Of a stretch of DNA of 39,413 nt, positions 39,264 through 39,413 are shown in pieces (within the stretch, counting starts at the first letter, position 1; each line of letters opens with the position of its first letter). Source of the stretch: Candidatus Treponema equi (GTDB lineage Bacteria; Spirochaetota; Spirochaetia; Treponematales; Treponemataceae). The notes below the pieces were generated by a model. The model had not been told where the DNA came from. It did not search any database and saw only the letters and a list, made by a program, of their open reading frames with translations. A program made the position numbers and the translations under genes. The DNA is taken from positions 1-39,413 of the forward strand of contig JAGHUO010000078.1 in the NCBI GenBank assembly GCA_018064785.1, written 5' to 3'.

Positions 39264-39292
39264 TTGTAAAGAAATCTTTTTTCTTATATACT
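39264..39292 (+). promoter_or_regulatory. Candidate sigma70-type promoter of the 3'-terminal gene
   Basis: TTGTAA (39264-39269), 17-bp spacer, TATACT (39287-39292). Confidence 0.45.
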
Positions 39293-39362
39293 CATTGCGA
39301 TTTACGCTATAAAATGCGGAAAAAATTCGTTTTTAGGAAATATATATCTATCTGGAGGATTT

Positions 39363-39413
39363 ATGACAATCTCTGAAATGCTCAGCCAGAGTGGAATTCT
39401 TACTCTGCTGGGA
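39363..39413 (+). CDS. Start of a membrane-protein gene (truncated), possibly OadG-like decarboxylase gamma subunit
   Basis: TCTGGAGGATTT SD then ATG; MTISEMLSQSGILTLLG... Only 17 codons visible, family assignment weak. Confidence 0.35.
   Translation, partial: MTISEMLSQSGILTLLG

Noticed and set aside
1-39413. CRISPR arrays, transposases, prophage, tRNA or rRNA genes
   Set aside because: No regularly spaced repeats, mobile-element proteins or recognisable RNA genes were seen; the window is ordinary core genome apart from the items above.

Overview
The window is a chromosomal core-gene segment that looks like a spirochaete of the genus Treponema, judged from gene content, gene order and protein motifs. 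No database search was run. On the + strand it carries: the end of a division cluster (ftsW 3' end, ftsQ, ftsA, ftsZ); a tyrosine recombinase, a TPR lipoprotein, dprA, topA, a second tyrosine recombinase, then hslV-hslU; a flagellar basal-body operon (flgB-flgC-fliE-fliF-[131-aa ORF]-fliG-fliH-fliI-fliJ); an outer-membrane biogenesis cluster (tamB-like, bamA, skp/ompH, mutS); and comF-like, cheW, a DegT-type PLP protein, nadK, recN, a conserved unknown, a YfbR-like HD protein and the start of another gene. Two exported genes of unknown function lie on the - strand and bracket the flagellar operon. The most interesting item is the 131-aa ORF between fliF and fliG. Its N-terminus resembles the FliG N-terminal domain and its C-terminus resembles the extreme C-terminal FliG-binding tail of FliF. 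The gene junctions on either side have the same layout, which suggests a tandem duplication across the fliF/fliG boundary that made a chimeric, possibly interposed, rotor adaptor. I saw no tRNA or rRNA genes, CRISPR arrays, transposons or prophage.
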